Part shown: one piece after another, positions 25,931 to 34,771 of the stretch
Layout: each line of letters begins with the position of its first letter
How positions within the stretch are numbered: position 1 is the stretch's first letter
NCBI GenBank assembly: GCA_013141115.1
Contig: JABFRP010000002.1
Coordinates: 2,282,647-2,346,646 of the forward strand
DNA from: Ferruginibacter sp.
Lineage (GTDB): Bacteria > Bacteroidota > Bacteroidia > Chitinophagales > Chitinophagaceae
Direction: 5' to 3'
DNA length: 64,000 nucleotides
Program-made: the position numbers and the translations under genes
The notes under the pieces: model-generated
What the model was told of the DNA's origin: nothing
Seen by the model: only the letters and a program-made list of their open reading frames with translations
The model's database searches: none

Positions 25931-28351
25931 ATGTTAGTAAACTCAGGAAAGGTAAGTCAGTATATAAAAAAAGTATTAATAATATTTTCTTTATTCATTG
26001 CTGTTAATGCAGGTAAAGCCCAGGCACAGCCTCCGGTAAAGGATCCCAGCAGTCCGGAAACGCCAATATTGCCTACACAATTACCCGGTGCCCAGTTCTA
26101 CGATATTTTAAAAGATAAAAATACCGGCACAAAATCTACTATTGGAGGCGACTTAAATAATTCTCTGAAAAATAAAATTAATAAAGACAGCCTTGTAAAA
26201 GAAGTAACCCCCCAATCGGCAAATATAACAGAGGAAACTTATGGTATGCATTTGTTTAGAAGTGGAGTTGTTGCTACCATGACTGATTTATCTACCCCCC
26301 CGTTGGATTATCCCATTGGTGTTTACGATCAGATAATTGTTTCGTTATGGGGCGGTGCAGAAGCTACATTAGATTATACGGTTGCAAGAGACGGCTCTAT
26401 TTTTCCAACAGGATTAGGCAAAATTTATTTGCAGGGGTTAACTTTTGAGCAAGTACGTTCTTTAATTATCCAGCGATTTAAATCCTATGTTCCGGCATCT
26501 ACAAACTTTACAGTTTCCTTGGGCCAGCCACGTACCATTTCTATAAATGTTGCAGGCGAAGTAAATAAACAAGGGCCGGTAACTGTATCGGCATTTACCA
26601 ATGCCTTTAATGTAATTGCTCTTGCAGGCGGCCCAACTGATTTAGCTAATCTTAGAGAAATTTTAATTAAACGAAACGGCAGAGTGATAGATGCACTGGA
26701 TGTTTACAAATATCTTACCACCGGCGATTTTGGTAAACACATCTATCTTGAAAATAACGACTTTGTAATTTTACAAACAGTTGAAAAGAGTGTAAAAGCA
26801 GAGGGGAAATTTAAACGCCCTATGTTTTACCAGTTAAAGAAAGATGAAGGGATGAAGGCATTACTAAAGTATAGTGGTGGATTATTAAAAGATGCTTTTT
26901 CAAGCGGTGTAAAAATTTACAGAACAGAGTTGGAGCAACAAACCATAAAAGACGTTAATGCAACTGCGATAATAAACCCAACCAATGACGACCGCTATAA
27001 AAATATAGATGTGCCTTTAGTAGATGGTGACATTGTTAAAGTAATTGCTGTAAATCCGGGCTTGTATAATAAAGTGGAAATAAAAGGAGAAGTATCTTAC
27101 CCCGGTCAATATGAAATACGCAAAGGGGATAAGCTTTTTGACCTTATTAACAGGGCAGGCGGTATTACCCGTAACACTTATTTACCCCGTGCCTATATTT
27201 TTAGAGGTGGAGGAGATAGTACCAACATTAAAACCAGCAGGGTTGATGTAAACCTTACCGATATTACAAGTAACGATACATCAAGTATTTTTAATGTGCC
27301 CATTTTTTCTAACGACCAGATTATGTTATTCAATAACAATCAATTTGGCGACAGACAATATGTAGAAATATTTGGTGAAGTAAGAAAGGAGGGAAAAATA
27401 AATAAATACGGAGGAATGACTTTACAAGATCTGCTGTATTTGGCAGGAGGGTTAAAGCAGTCTGCCGAATTTGGAAGAATTGAAATTGCAAGTGTATTGG
27501 ATATTGATTCGGCAAAAAGAGAACAAACTCCAACAAGAGTAATTTTAAAACAGATTAAAGTTTCGCCCAATTTAGATGTTGACACTGCATCAGCCAATAT
27601 TGTTTTAAAACCCTTTGACCAGGTTTACGTAAGAAAAAATCCAACATTTGAATTACAGCAACTGGTACAAATAAACGGGTTAATAAAATATCCCGGTCCT
27701 TATCCCCGTCTTAATAAATATGAACGCTTATCTTCTTACATAGACAGGGCTGGTGGAATAAAAGAAAATGCAGATTTAGGCGGTGCAATTTTGTACCGTA
27801 AAAAAACACAGTACTTCAGGGATAATGTAACTAAAAAAGTAAACTCATTAACTGATTCGCTTGGCGGCATAATTTTAGATTCTGCACAAACTGATTTAAG
27901 TGAAGTATCGCAGGAGCCGGTAAGTATAGATTTATACCAGGCAATGAAAATGAGAAACTCTAAGTACGATATTGTATTGCAGGAAGGTGATATTATTTTT
28001 GTGCCGGAAATAAATCCCTTTGTAAGCGTTAAAGGAACAGTTCAATCTCCGTTAAAATTAACCTTTGATAAAGAGCATACCAATTTGCTGTATTATGTAG
28101 ATAAGGCAGGAGGTTATGGAAGGCGCCCCTGGAAAAGCCGTATTTATGTACAATATGCAAATGGAAAAAGTAAGCGTACTAAAAACCTTTTCTTCCTGCA
28201 TTTTTATCCAAAAGTAGCCGAGGGCAGCACAGTAAACGTGCCATTTAAAACCGAAGGTAGCCAGGTTGTTGATATTGTTAAACAGGCGGGCCTGTCAATG
28301 GTAACAATAGTTACGGGCATATTAGTTGCAAAAGTAGTAGGAGGATTTTAA
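25931..28351 (+). CDS. Polysaccharide export protein with SLBB repeats (Wza-like)
   Basis: The 806-residue protein has a signal peptide (1-33, ending KAQAQ), a polysaccharide-export domain (about 105-195: YPIGVYDQIIVSLWGG and VARDGSIFPTGLG), and then repeated SLBB domains to about residue 745, recognised by motifs such as GEVNKQGPV, GEVSYPGQYEIR, GEVRKEGKI and LIKYPGPYPRL. A hydrophobic C-terminal segment follows (about 780-806). Proteins of this type form the outer-membrane exit channel for capsule or exopolysaccharide. At over 800 residues it is about twice the length of E. coli Wza, which is common in Bacteroidota. The TTG at 25910 is a possible but less likely start. The Wzz-like partner follows after 25 bp. 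Confidence 0.9.
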   Translation: MLVNSGKVSQYIKKVLIIFSLFIAVNAGKAQAQPPVKDPSSPETPILPTQLPGAQFYDILKDKNTGTKSTIGGDLNNSLKNKINKDSLVKEVTPQSANITEETYGMHLFRSGVVATMTDLSTPPLDYPIGVYDQIIVSLWGGAEATLDYTVARDGSIFPTGLGKIYLQGLTFEQVRSLIIQRFKSYVPASTNFTVSLGQPRTISINVAGEVNKQGPVTVSAFTNAFNVIALAGGPTDLANLREILIKRNGRVIDALDVYKYLTTGDFGKHIYLENNDFVILQTVEKSVKAEGKFKRPMFYQLKKDEGMKALLKYSGGLLKDAFSSGVKIYRTELEQQTIKDVNATAIINPTNDDRYKNIDVPLVDGDIVKVIAVNPGLYNKVEIKGEVSYPGQYEIRKGDKLFDLINRAGGITRNTYLPRAYIFRGGGDSTNIKTSRVDVNLTDITSNDTSSIFNVPIFSNDQIMLFNNNQFGDRQYVEIFGEVRKEGKINKYGGMTLQDLLYLAGGLKQSAEFGRIEIASVLDIDSAKREQTPTRVILKQIKVSPNLDVDTASANIVLKPFDQVYVRKNPTFELQQLVQINGLIKYPGPYPRLNKYERLSSYIDRAGGIKENADLGGAILYRKKTQYFRDNVTKKVNSLTDSLGGIILDSAQTDLSEVSQEPVSIDLYQAMKMRNSKYDIVLQEGDIIFVPEINPFVSVKGTVQSPLKLTFDKEHTNLLYYVDKAGGYGRRPWKSRIYVQYANGKSKRTKNLFFLHFYPKVAEGSTVNVPFKTEGSQVVDIVKQAGLSMVTIVTGILVAKVVGGF

Positions 28352-28376
28352 TTGTATTAACCCAACAAATATTCAG

Positions 28377-29429
28377 ATGAATAATATAGAGCTTATAAAA
28401 CAGATAGTAAAGCGGTTAAAAAAATTTAGTTGGCTGATAGTTATCATTGCAGTTTTATTTGGTGGATTATTTTATTTCATAGCCAAACAAAGTGTAATGG
28501 TATTTACATCCAAATCTACGGTGTTTCCATTAAACAGTTCAAGCGACAATTCTGTTTCTTCTTCTGCAATCAGTAATATACTGGGGTTGTCCGATGCGCC
28601 AAAATCTTTTAGTGGCGAAGCTTCCATTAATATTGTAGAATTAGCTACCAGCCGCAGAACAAGAGAGGCAGTAGCTAACGAACGAGTACCCTCTTTAAAA
28701 AATAAAACTATTGCAGAGTTGTTGCTGGAAGAACATAATAAGCACACCGGTTTTATGCAAAACGAAGCTATTGATATTAAAAAACTGGATAGTTCTGACA
28801 TTATCAATGTTGCAAGCAGTATGCTTAAGGGAGGCTTTACGGCAAAAATTAATAAAAATGGTATACTGGAATTGTATTACAGCAATAGTAATACAGATAT
28901 CGTAAAAAAAGTGAGTTATGTTTTTATTGATAAGATATCTGAGTTTTATATTGATTTGAAAAAGAAGAAGGCACAAATTGATTATGAGTTTGCAGTAAAG
29001 AAAGCTGATTCTTTATTTAACGTTTTAACGGCATTGGATAAAAGGGCTATCCAATTGGACGAAACCACTTTTTTTACCAACACCGAACTTAAAAGATTTA
29101 ATATTCCTAAGATCAATTTAGATCAGGATAAATCTACAGTGCAATCTCAATACTATTATGCAGTAAACAACAGGGAAGCTGCTGCATATAAATTACAAAA
29201 AGAAACGCCTATTATTGAGCCTTTGGATAAGCCGGAAGGTCCTTATGAGGCCGCAAGTAAGTCAACCAATATGTACGCTATAATAGGATTACTGCTTGGT
29301 GTTTTTATTGGCATTATCCTGGTTAGCTGGAAAATTATCAGCAACTACCTTGGAGATGAACTAAACAAGGCAATCGAAAAGGCTGCAAAACCAAAAGCAG
29401 AGCCACAACCTGAGGTTGCAAAAGTATAA
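28377..29429 (+). CDS. Polysaccharide chain-length determinant (Wzz-like)
   Basis: The 350-residue protein has the Wzz architecture: a short cytoplasmic N-terminus, a first membrane helix (about 20-38), a long periplasmic alpha-helical part (40-300), and a second membrane helix (about 301-322, IGLLLGVFIGIILVSW) with a Lys/Glu/Pro-rich tail. It regulates polymer length and co-operates with the Wza-like protein encoded upstream. No tyrosine-kinase domain is fused to it, unlike many capsule co-polymerases. A perfect terminator follows 17 bp after the stop, closing the two-gene unit. Confidence 0.87.
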   Translation: MNNIELIKQIVKRLKKFSWLIVIIAVLFGGLFYFIAKQSVMVFTSKSTVFPLNSSSDNSVSSSAISNILGLSDAPKSFSGEASINIVELATSRRTREAVANERVPSLKNKTIAELLLEEHNKHTGFMQNEAIDIKKLDSSDIINVASSMLKGGFTAKINKNGILELYYSNSNTDIVKKVSYVFIDKISEFYIDLKKKKAQIDYEFAVKKADSLFNVLTALDKRAIQLDETTFFTNTELKRFNIPKINLDQDKSTVQSQYYYAVNNREAAAYKLQKETPIIEPLDKPEGPYEAASKSTNMYAIIGLLLGVFIGIILVSWKIISNYLGDELNKAIEKAAKPKAEPQPEVAKV

Positions 29430-29446
29430 CATTGTTTATCACTCAT

Positions 29447-29483
29447 AAAAAAGCTTGTTTGCATTTGCAAACAAGCTTTTTTT
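29447..29483. terminator. Strong terminator between convergent units
   Basis: A perfect 16 bp stem (29447-29462 with 29467-29482) and 4-base loop ATTT carries A-runs on the left and T-runs on the right. It can stop transcription of the Wzz-like gene on the + strand and of the ABC permease on the - strand. Confidence 0.92.
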
Positions 29484-29497
29484 ATACTACTATTTTT

Positions 29498-30769
29498 TTA
29501 TTTTCTAAAAGCCCATTTTATCATTTCTTTCCAGCTGGGTTTTTTACCGTACATTAAAATACCAGTGCGGTAAATTCGTGCAGCAAACCAGGTAGTAAAC
29601 ATAAAGCCTGCTACTAACAATACCATGGATAAACCTAACTGCCACCAGGGTACAGTGTTAGGTACGCCAAATGGAATACGAGCCATCATTACTATTGGAG
29701 AACTAAAAGGTATAATGCTTGCCCAAACTGCAACCGGGCTGCTGGGGTTGGATATAGCCGGTGTCATTAATGCAATAGAAAAAATGATAAGCATTGTTAT
29801 AGGAAAACTTAGCGATTGCGCTTCTCTCATATCTTCGTTAATAGCACTGCCAATAGCGGCATATAAAGAAGAATAGAAGAAGAAACCTGCTAACAAATAG
29901 AATATAAAACAACCTACTACCAATGGAATGTTAACACTGGTAAATACTTGTTGTATTTTACCTACCATAACAGAAGCTGTTCCATCATTTCCAGTTGTTT
30001 TAGTAACATTATAAATGATAAGAATACAGGCAATCCAAATTAAAAATTGTGTTAACGCCACCATGCCAATACCAATGATTTTGCCGATCATTAATTGAAA
30101 AGGTTTTACAGATGATACCACCACTTCAGCAATACGACTTGTTTTCTCTTCGGTTACTCCCATCATTACCTGGCTGCCATACAGCAATAAAATAAAATAC
30201 ATTAAAAAGCCGGATACATAGCCAATAACAGTAGCAATACCGGCATTAGCATTTTTATCTTTTTCATTATTTATTTTAAGGTCGATTGATTTACTTAAGA
30301 TGGCTTCTTTGCCAACGTCAATGCCCAGGCTATCACGCTTTATTCTATTCCACATCAGGTTAATCTTTTTTTCAATAGGGTTTAGTGCACCAATGCCAAA
30401 AGATTTTTTTGTGTTTACCAACAAACTATCTGCGCCGGTTTGCCAGGTAAAATTTTGAGGTACTATCACATACCCGTCAAAACCCAGAGAATCAAAACTG
30501 GTTTTTATTAATTCGGGGCTTACTGCAACCAGTTGTATGCTGTTGACAGTGTCGTTGCCATTAATTGATTTAATCAGGTCTTGCTTAAATAAACCTGATT
30601 GATCAATCAGCGCAATATTTAAATCCTCTTTCGTTTTATCCGCAATATAACCGGTACCAAAAATTAAACCCAGGTATAAAAGGGGAAAAAGAATGGTGCC
30701 GATAATGAAAGTTTTTTTTCTTACCCGGGTAAGAAATTCTCTTTGTATAATTAATGTGATTTTTTTCAT
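29498..30769 (-). CDS. ABC-2 type permease (NatB-like)
   Basis: The 423-residue protein has an N-terminal membrane helix (about 20-42), a large extracytoplasmic domain (45-170), and five to six further membrane helices (about 180-405), the layout of NatB-type sodium or drug exporters. The segment GVTEEKTSRIAEVVVSSVKP (about 203-222) is the conserved cytoplasmic coupling loop. Its ATPase is encoded 22 bp upstream on the same strand. Substrate is not known from sequence. Confidence 0.88.
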   Translation of the reverse strand: MKKITLIIQREFLTRVRKKTFIIGTILFPLLYLGLIFGTGYIADKTKEDLNIALIDQSGLFKQDLIKSINGNDTVNSIQLVAVSPELIKTSFDSLGFDGYVIVPQNFTWQTGADSLLVNTKKSFGIGALNPIEKKINLMWNRIKRDSLGIDVGKEAILSKSIDLKINNEKDKNANAGIATVIGYVSGFLMYFILLLYGSQVMMGVTEEKTSRIAEVVVSSVKPFQLMIGKIIGIGMVALTQFLIWIACILIIYNVTKTTGNDGTASVMVGKIQQVFTSVNIPLVVGCFIFYLLAGFFFYSSLYAAIGSAINEDMREAQSLSFPITMLIIFSIALMTPAISNPSSPVAVWASIIPFSSPIVMMARIPFGVPNTVPWWQLGLSMVLLVAGFMFTTWFAARIYRTGILMYGKKPSWKEMIKWAFRK

Positions 30770-30791
30770 GTTAGTTGAGTTGGTTGAATGG

Positions 30792-31724
30792 TTATTCAGT
30801 TACTTTTTGAAATTGCCTTGCAGTGGGGGTGCCTTCCACCAGTTTAATAAATATATCATTTAGTGAAGGCAATAGTTCTTTAAACGAAACAATGTTGCTT
30901 CCATTATTCATAAAATAACCAAGCACATCATTAGCTTTAAATCCTTCATTTATTTTTACAATCAATTCCTGCTTATTTACAGTAACAATGTCAAAAGCAT
31001 TACTGCTAATAGCAGCAGGAGTATTTTCTAACTGAATGCTAAACAAATTTTCTTTAAAATCCTGTTTTACATTTTGTACAGTGCCATCTAAAATTTTTTG
31101 GCCTTTATTTACCAGTACAATGTTGTTGCATATTTCTTCTACCTGCTCCATACGGTGTGTACTAAAAATAATGGTAGTGCCATTTTGCGCTAACCTGTAA
31201 ATTTCATCTTTAATCAAATTAGCATTAATAGGGTCAAGGCCACTAAATGGCTCATCTAAAATAATCAGGTCGGGCTCATGCAAAACAGTAATAACAAACT
31301 GGAGTTTTTGTCCCATGCCTTTACTAAGATCTTCTACTTTTTTATTCCACCAGCTTTCCATTTCCAACCGCTTAAACCATTCCTTAATTTTATGCATGGC
31401 ATCATGCTTACTAAGGCCTTTAAGCTGGGCAAGGTATAATGCCTGCTCGCCAATTTTCATTTTTTTATACAAGCCTCTTTCTTCGGGCATGTAGCCAATG
31501 TATTTGGCATCATTTTCCGGATCAAACTTTTTTCCTTTTAAAATAATATCACCGGCATCTGGATAAAAAATTCCGGTGATCATTCTTATCAGCGTAGTTT
31601 TTCCGGCACCATTGGGGCCAAGCAATCCAAATATGCTTCCTTTGGGAATGCTCATACTAATATCATCCACGGCTTTTTGCGTGGCAAAATATTTTTTAAG
31701 ATTGTGCAGTTCTAAAATATTCAT
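30792..31724 (-). CDS. ABC transporter ATP-binding protein (NatA-like)
   Basis: The protein of about 310 residues has Walker A GPNGAGKTT (near 37-45), signature LSKGMGQK (near 134) and Walker B LIILDEPFSGLDP (near 153-165). It is the ATPase of the two-gene exporter with the downstream NatB-like permease. I start at the ATG at 31724; two in-frame TTG codons precede it and are unlikely starts. A canonical Bacteroidota promoter with both elements lies just upstream. Confidence 0.93.
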   Translation of the reverse strand: MNILELHNLKKYFATQKAVDDISMSIPKGSIFGLLGPNGAGKTTLIRMITGIFYPDAGDIILKGKKFDPENDAKYIGYMPEERGLYKKMKIGEQALYLAQLKGLSKHDAMHKIKEWFKRLEMESWWNKKVEDLSKGMGQKLQFVITVLHEPDLIILDEPFSGLDPINANLIKDEIYRLAQNGTTIIFSTHRMEQVEEICNNIVLVNKGQKILDGTVQNVKQDFKENLFSIQLENTPAAISSNAFDIVTVNKQELIVKINEGFKANDVLGYFMNNGSNIVSFKELLPSLNDIFIKLVEGTPTARQFQKVTE

Positions 31725-31743
31725 CAACAATTGTTTTAGGTGT

Positions 31744-31774
31744 CAAATGTAAAGGATTGTCAAAATAAATCAAA
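31744..31774 (-). promoter_or_regulatory. Canonical Bacteroidota promoter for the NatA/NatB-like operon
   Basis: On the minus strand TTTG (31774-31771), a 19 bp spacer and TACATTTG (31751-31744) match the housekeeping consensus TTTG-N19-TAnnTTTG exactly. The expected start site is near 31737, giving a leader of about 13 bases to the ATG at 31724. Confidence 0.75.
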
Positions 31775-31855
31775 CGGGGTTTGTAATACAGCAATTATTT
31801 TACAAGTGGTAAATTCAGTGGTATTAAAGATAGGTATAAAATTTTCCCGGTTTTT

Positions 31856-33442
31856 TTATGATATTAATGCAGCTATCTGAACAGCAATTCTTTCTCCATC
31901 CATTGCAGCACTTACAATACCGCCAGCATATCCGGCGCCCTCACCACAGGGGTATAAGTTTTTTATCTGCGGATGCGTAAGCGTATCATTATTTCGGGGA
32001 ATGCGAACCGGGGATGATGTGCGGCTTTCTGTTGCTACCACCACTGCATCGTTAGTAAAATAGCCCGGCATTTTTTTGCCAAATTCAATAAAGCCTTTTG
32101 CTAAAGATTGATACACAAAATCAGGTAATACCTCTTTTAAATGTACAGATTGTAAACCTGGCTGATAAGAACAGGTGGGTAATGAAGAAGAATTTTTTCC
32201 ATTACTGAAATCAACCATGCGCTGTGCAGGTGCCACAAATTTTCCGCCGCCGGCATCAAAACATTTTTGCTCTACCATTTTTTGAAACTCCATCAATAGC
32301 AAAGGGCTGTTTTCTAAACCTTCTAAACTTTTAAACTTCCCTAAATTTTTAACCGCATCTTCCAGCTCCACCTGCACTACCATGCCGCTATTGGCAAACG
32401 GATTATTTCTTTTAGAAGGGCTCCAGCCGTTAACTACAATTTCTCCAGCTGCTGTAGAGGCCGGGGCAATAATACCACCGGGGCACATGCAAAAAGAAAA
32501 TACACCTCTGCCGTTTACCTGCTGTACTAAAGAATAAGATGCCGGAGGTAAAGCATCATTTGCAGCATTACTTTTATACTGGCAATTATTGATGAGTATT
32601 TGCGGATGCTCAATACGAACCCCTAATGCAAAAGGTTTTGCTTCTATTAAAATATTCTTTGCATGAAGCAATTCAAAAATATCCCTGGCACTGTGGCCGG
32701 TGGCCAAAATAAAATTATCTGCTTCAAAAGTATTGCCATCAGCAGTTTTTACGGATTGTATTTTTTCCTTTTCAATAATAAGATCAATTACTTTTTTCTC
32801 AAACAAAAAATCGCCACCACAATCATTGATCTGGTTGCGCATGGCGGTAATTATATGCGGCAATTTATTGGTGCCAATATGCGGATGAGCTTCGTATAAA
32901 ATTTTTTCTTCGGCCCCAAAGCGAACAAATAGATTTAAAATACGGTCAATATCGCCACGTTTATTACTTCGGGTATATAATTTACCATCGCTGTAAGTGC
33001 CTGCACCACCTTCGCCAAAACAATAATTACTTTCAGGGTTTATAATGCCTTCTTTATTCAGCATAGCTAAATCTCTTCGCCGTGTCCTTACATCTTTGCC
33101 TCTTTCTAAAATTATGGGTTTAATGCCTTTCTCAATTAATTGCAGTGCTGCAAATAGGCCAGTGGGGCCGGCACCAATGATGATCACTTTTTTTTCAGCT
33201 TTGCGTACATCTCTAAAATTAAACAACTGCGGCTCTCTTACTTTAAAAGGCTCATCAATAAATGCATTTACAGTAAGGTTTACCCAAATGGTTTTTGCCC
33301 TTGCATCAATTGATTTTTTTAAAAGATGAAAACCGGTAACGGCACTTTGTTTTTTACCCGAAGTTTGGGCAATTATTTTTTTGATGATGGATTCATCTGA
33401 TGCCTCTGATGGAAGCAGTTTAAAAGAAATTTTTTGTTGCAT
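31856..33442 (-). CDS. FAD-dependent dehydrogenase (COG2509-like)
   Basis: The 528-residue protein carries an FAD-binding Rossmann motif (IIGAGPTGLFAALQL, about 91-105) with the acidic residue in ILERG, the GEGGAGTYSDGKLYTR segment (about 143-158) and a second FAD motif (PCGEGAGYAGGIVSAAMDG, near 500-518). The N-terminal about 85 residues form the small domain typical of this uncharacterised flavoprotein group. Cytoplasmic; reaction unknown. It appears monocistronic, 72 bp downstream of the DUF3127 gene. Confidence 0.87.
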   Translation of the reverse strand: MQQKISFKLLPSEASDESIIKKIIAQTSGKKQSAVTGFHLLKKSIDARAKTIWVNLTVNAFIDEPFKVREPQLFNFRDVRKAEKKVIIIGAGPTGLFAALQLIEKGIKPIILERGKDVRTRRRDLAMLNKEGIINPESNYCFGEGGAGTYSDGKLYTRSNKRGDIDRILNLFVRFGAEEKILYEAHPHIGTNKLPHIITAMRNQINDCGGDFLFEKKVIDLIIEKEKIQSVKTADGNTFEADNFILATGHSARDIFELLHAKNILIEAKPFALGVRIEHPQILINNCQYKSNAANDALPPASYSLVQQVNGRGVFSFCMCPGGIIAPASTAAGEIVVNGWSPSKRNNPFANSGMVVQVELEDAVKNLGKFKSLEGLENSPLLLMEFQKMVEQKCFDAGGGKFVAPAQRMVDFSNGKNSSSLPTCSYQPGLQSVHLKEVLPDFVYQSLAKGFIEFGKKMPGYFTNDAVVVATESRTSSPVRIPRNNDTLTHPQIKNLYPCGEGAGYAGGIVSAAMDGERIAVQIAALIS

Positions 33443-33514
33443 AAGTAATGCCGGATACCTATTCCGGAAATTTTATTTGCTTAATTCTATAATCTTTTAC
33501 TTTTGGGCATGGGG

Positions 33515-33904
33515 TTAAAAAGGTAAATCATCCACTGCATCTGGCGGTGTTGCACTAAAAGTGTCCAATGGTTCTAAATACTCATTATCTGTTTTAGCAG
33601 TAGCACCCGGTTGTAAAATCTGCTCAATTCTCCAGGCATCTAAATTGGTAATGTAGTTTACCTTACCATCTTTTTCCCATTTGCTGCCTTTAATGTTAAA
33701 ATACACTTTTATGTTATCTCCAATATTCACCCTGTCCACAATAGCAGTTTTATCCTGTATGCATTGAAATTTTACATAGTTGGTAACAGTACGACCGCTA
33801 ATTTCGTCAGTTTTTTCTACTGCAAACTCTCTTGTTTTAAAAGATTCTGTACGCTGTACAATGTCGTATTTGGCAACTAATTTGCCGGTTAATTCATAAC
33901 TCAT
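33515..33904 (-). CDS. DUF3127 domain protein
   Basis: This 129-residue protein matches the Bacteroidota family DUF3127: an opening MSYELTGKLVAKYDIVQ and a predicted OB-like beta-rich fold, ending in an acidic, Pro-rich tail with a final DDLPF. The tail ending resembles that of single-stranded DNA-binding proteins (acidic residues then Pro-Phe), so a nucleic-acid role is possible but unproven. A TAnnTTTG promoter lies 19 bp upstream of its ATG. Confidence 0.85.
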   Translation of the reverse strand: MSYELTGKLVAKYDIVQRTESFKTREFAVEKTDEISGRTVTNYVKFQCIQDKTAIVDRVNIGDNIKVYFNIKGSKWEKDGKVNYITNLDAWRIEQILQPGATAKTDNEYLEPLDTFSATPPDAVDDLPF

Positions 33905-33922
33905 AATGATAATTTAGTATGC

Positions 33923-33930
33923 CAAAAGTA
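33923..33930 (-). promoter_or_regulatory. Promoter -7 element for the DUF3127 gene
   Basis: The minus-strand sequence TACTTTTG fits TAnnTTTG, 18 bp before the start codon at 33904. No clear -33 TTTG was found. Confidence 0.45.
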
Positions 33931-34018
33931 ATTCTATTTATTGATAAATTTTTTATTCGGTCTTTTTGTTGCTATTAATAAAAATTAGCTACCTTCCTTT
34001 TATAATTATATGTGTTTT

Positions 34019-34771
34019 ATGCGGAGGAACAGCAAGTTTTTTTTAGTACTATTTTTAGTAGCCTTATTCACCATATCCTGCAAAACGGTTTATCAACCAC
34101 AATCCGTAAAATATAAGGATTATCGCTTTACTAACAACAGCAAACAAGATAGTGGGTTAATTAAAATTTTACAGCCTTATGCCGATAGTGTAAATAAAAG
34201 CATGAACACTATAATTGCTGTTGCAGAAACTGAATTGGAAAAAAAACAACCCGAAGGAACATTGGGTAACGTTTTAGCCGATGCTATGCTGGCCAAAGCA
34301 AAACAAGTGTACAAAATTCCGGTAGATGCCGGGTTTATTAATTACGGTGGCATCAGGCTTACATCAATACCGGCAGGCAATATAACCAGAGGTAAAGTTT
34401 TTGAACTGTCGCCTTTTGATAATATTATTGTATTGCAAAAGTTGAGTGGCAAAATATTTCAGGAGTTTTTAAATCATATTTCTGCAAGAGGAGGATGGCC
34501 TGCAGCAGGCGTTACCTGGCAAATAAAAAATAAAATGGCAGTAAACGTTTTAATAAACAACCTGCCTATTAATGAAAATGGAGTGTACACTGTTGCCTTG
34601 CTTGATTATGTAGCAAATGGTGGCGATGATTGTGTTATGCTAAAAACCATTCCGCAAATAAATAACGGGTATCTTTTCAGAGATGGGGTGATAGCATATT
34701 TTACAGAGATTAATCAGCAAGGGAAAAAAATAGCTTCTAAAATTGAAAACAGGGTAAGCAATGCAGAGTAG
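34019..34771 (+). CDS. 5'-nucleotidase C-terminal domain lipoprotein (separate gene)
   Basis: About 250 residues. The N-terminus is a lipoprotein signal (basic MRRNSK, hydrophobic core, lipobox-like TISC at about residue 21 from the ATG at 34019). An upstream in-frame ATG at 34010 is possible. The rest matches the substrate-binding C-terminal domain of 5'-nucleotidases: NVLADAML, INYGGIR, RGKVFELSPFDN and ALLDYVANGGD. In most bacteria this domain is fused behind the metallophosphatase domain. Here it is a separate gene placed before it, overlapping it by 11 bp, so the two are surely co-expressed and may assemble in the periplasm (inference). Confidence 0.85.
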   Translation: MRRNSKFFLVLFLVALFTISCKTVYQPQSVKYKDYRFTNNSKQDSGLIKILQPYADSVNKSMNTIIAVAETELEKKQPEGTLGNVLADAMLAKAKQVYKIPVDAGFINYGGIRLTSIPAGNITRGKVFELSPFDNIIVLQKLSGKIFQEFLNHISARGGWPAAGVTWQIKNKMAVNVLINNLPINENGVYTVALLDYVANGGDDCVMLKTIPQINNGYLFRDGVIAYFTEINQQGKKIASKIENRVSNAE

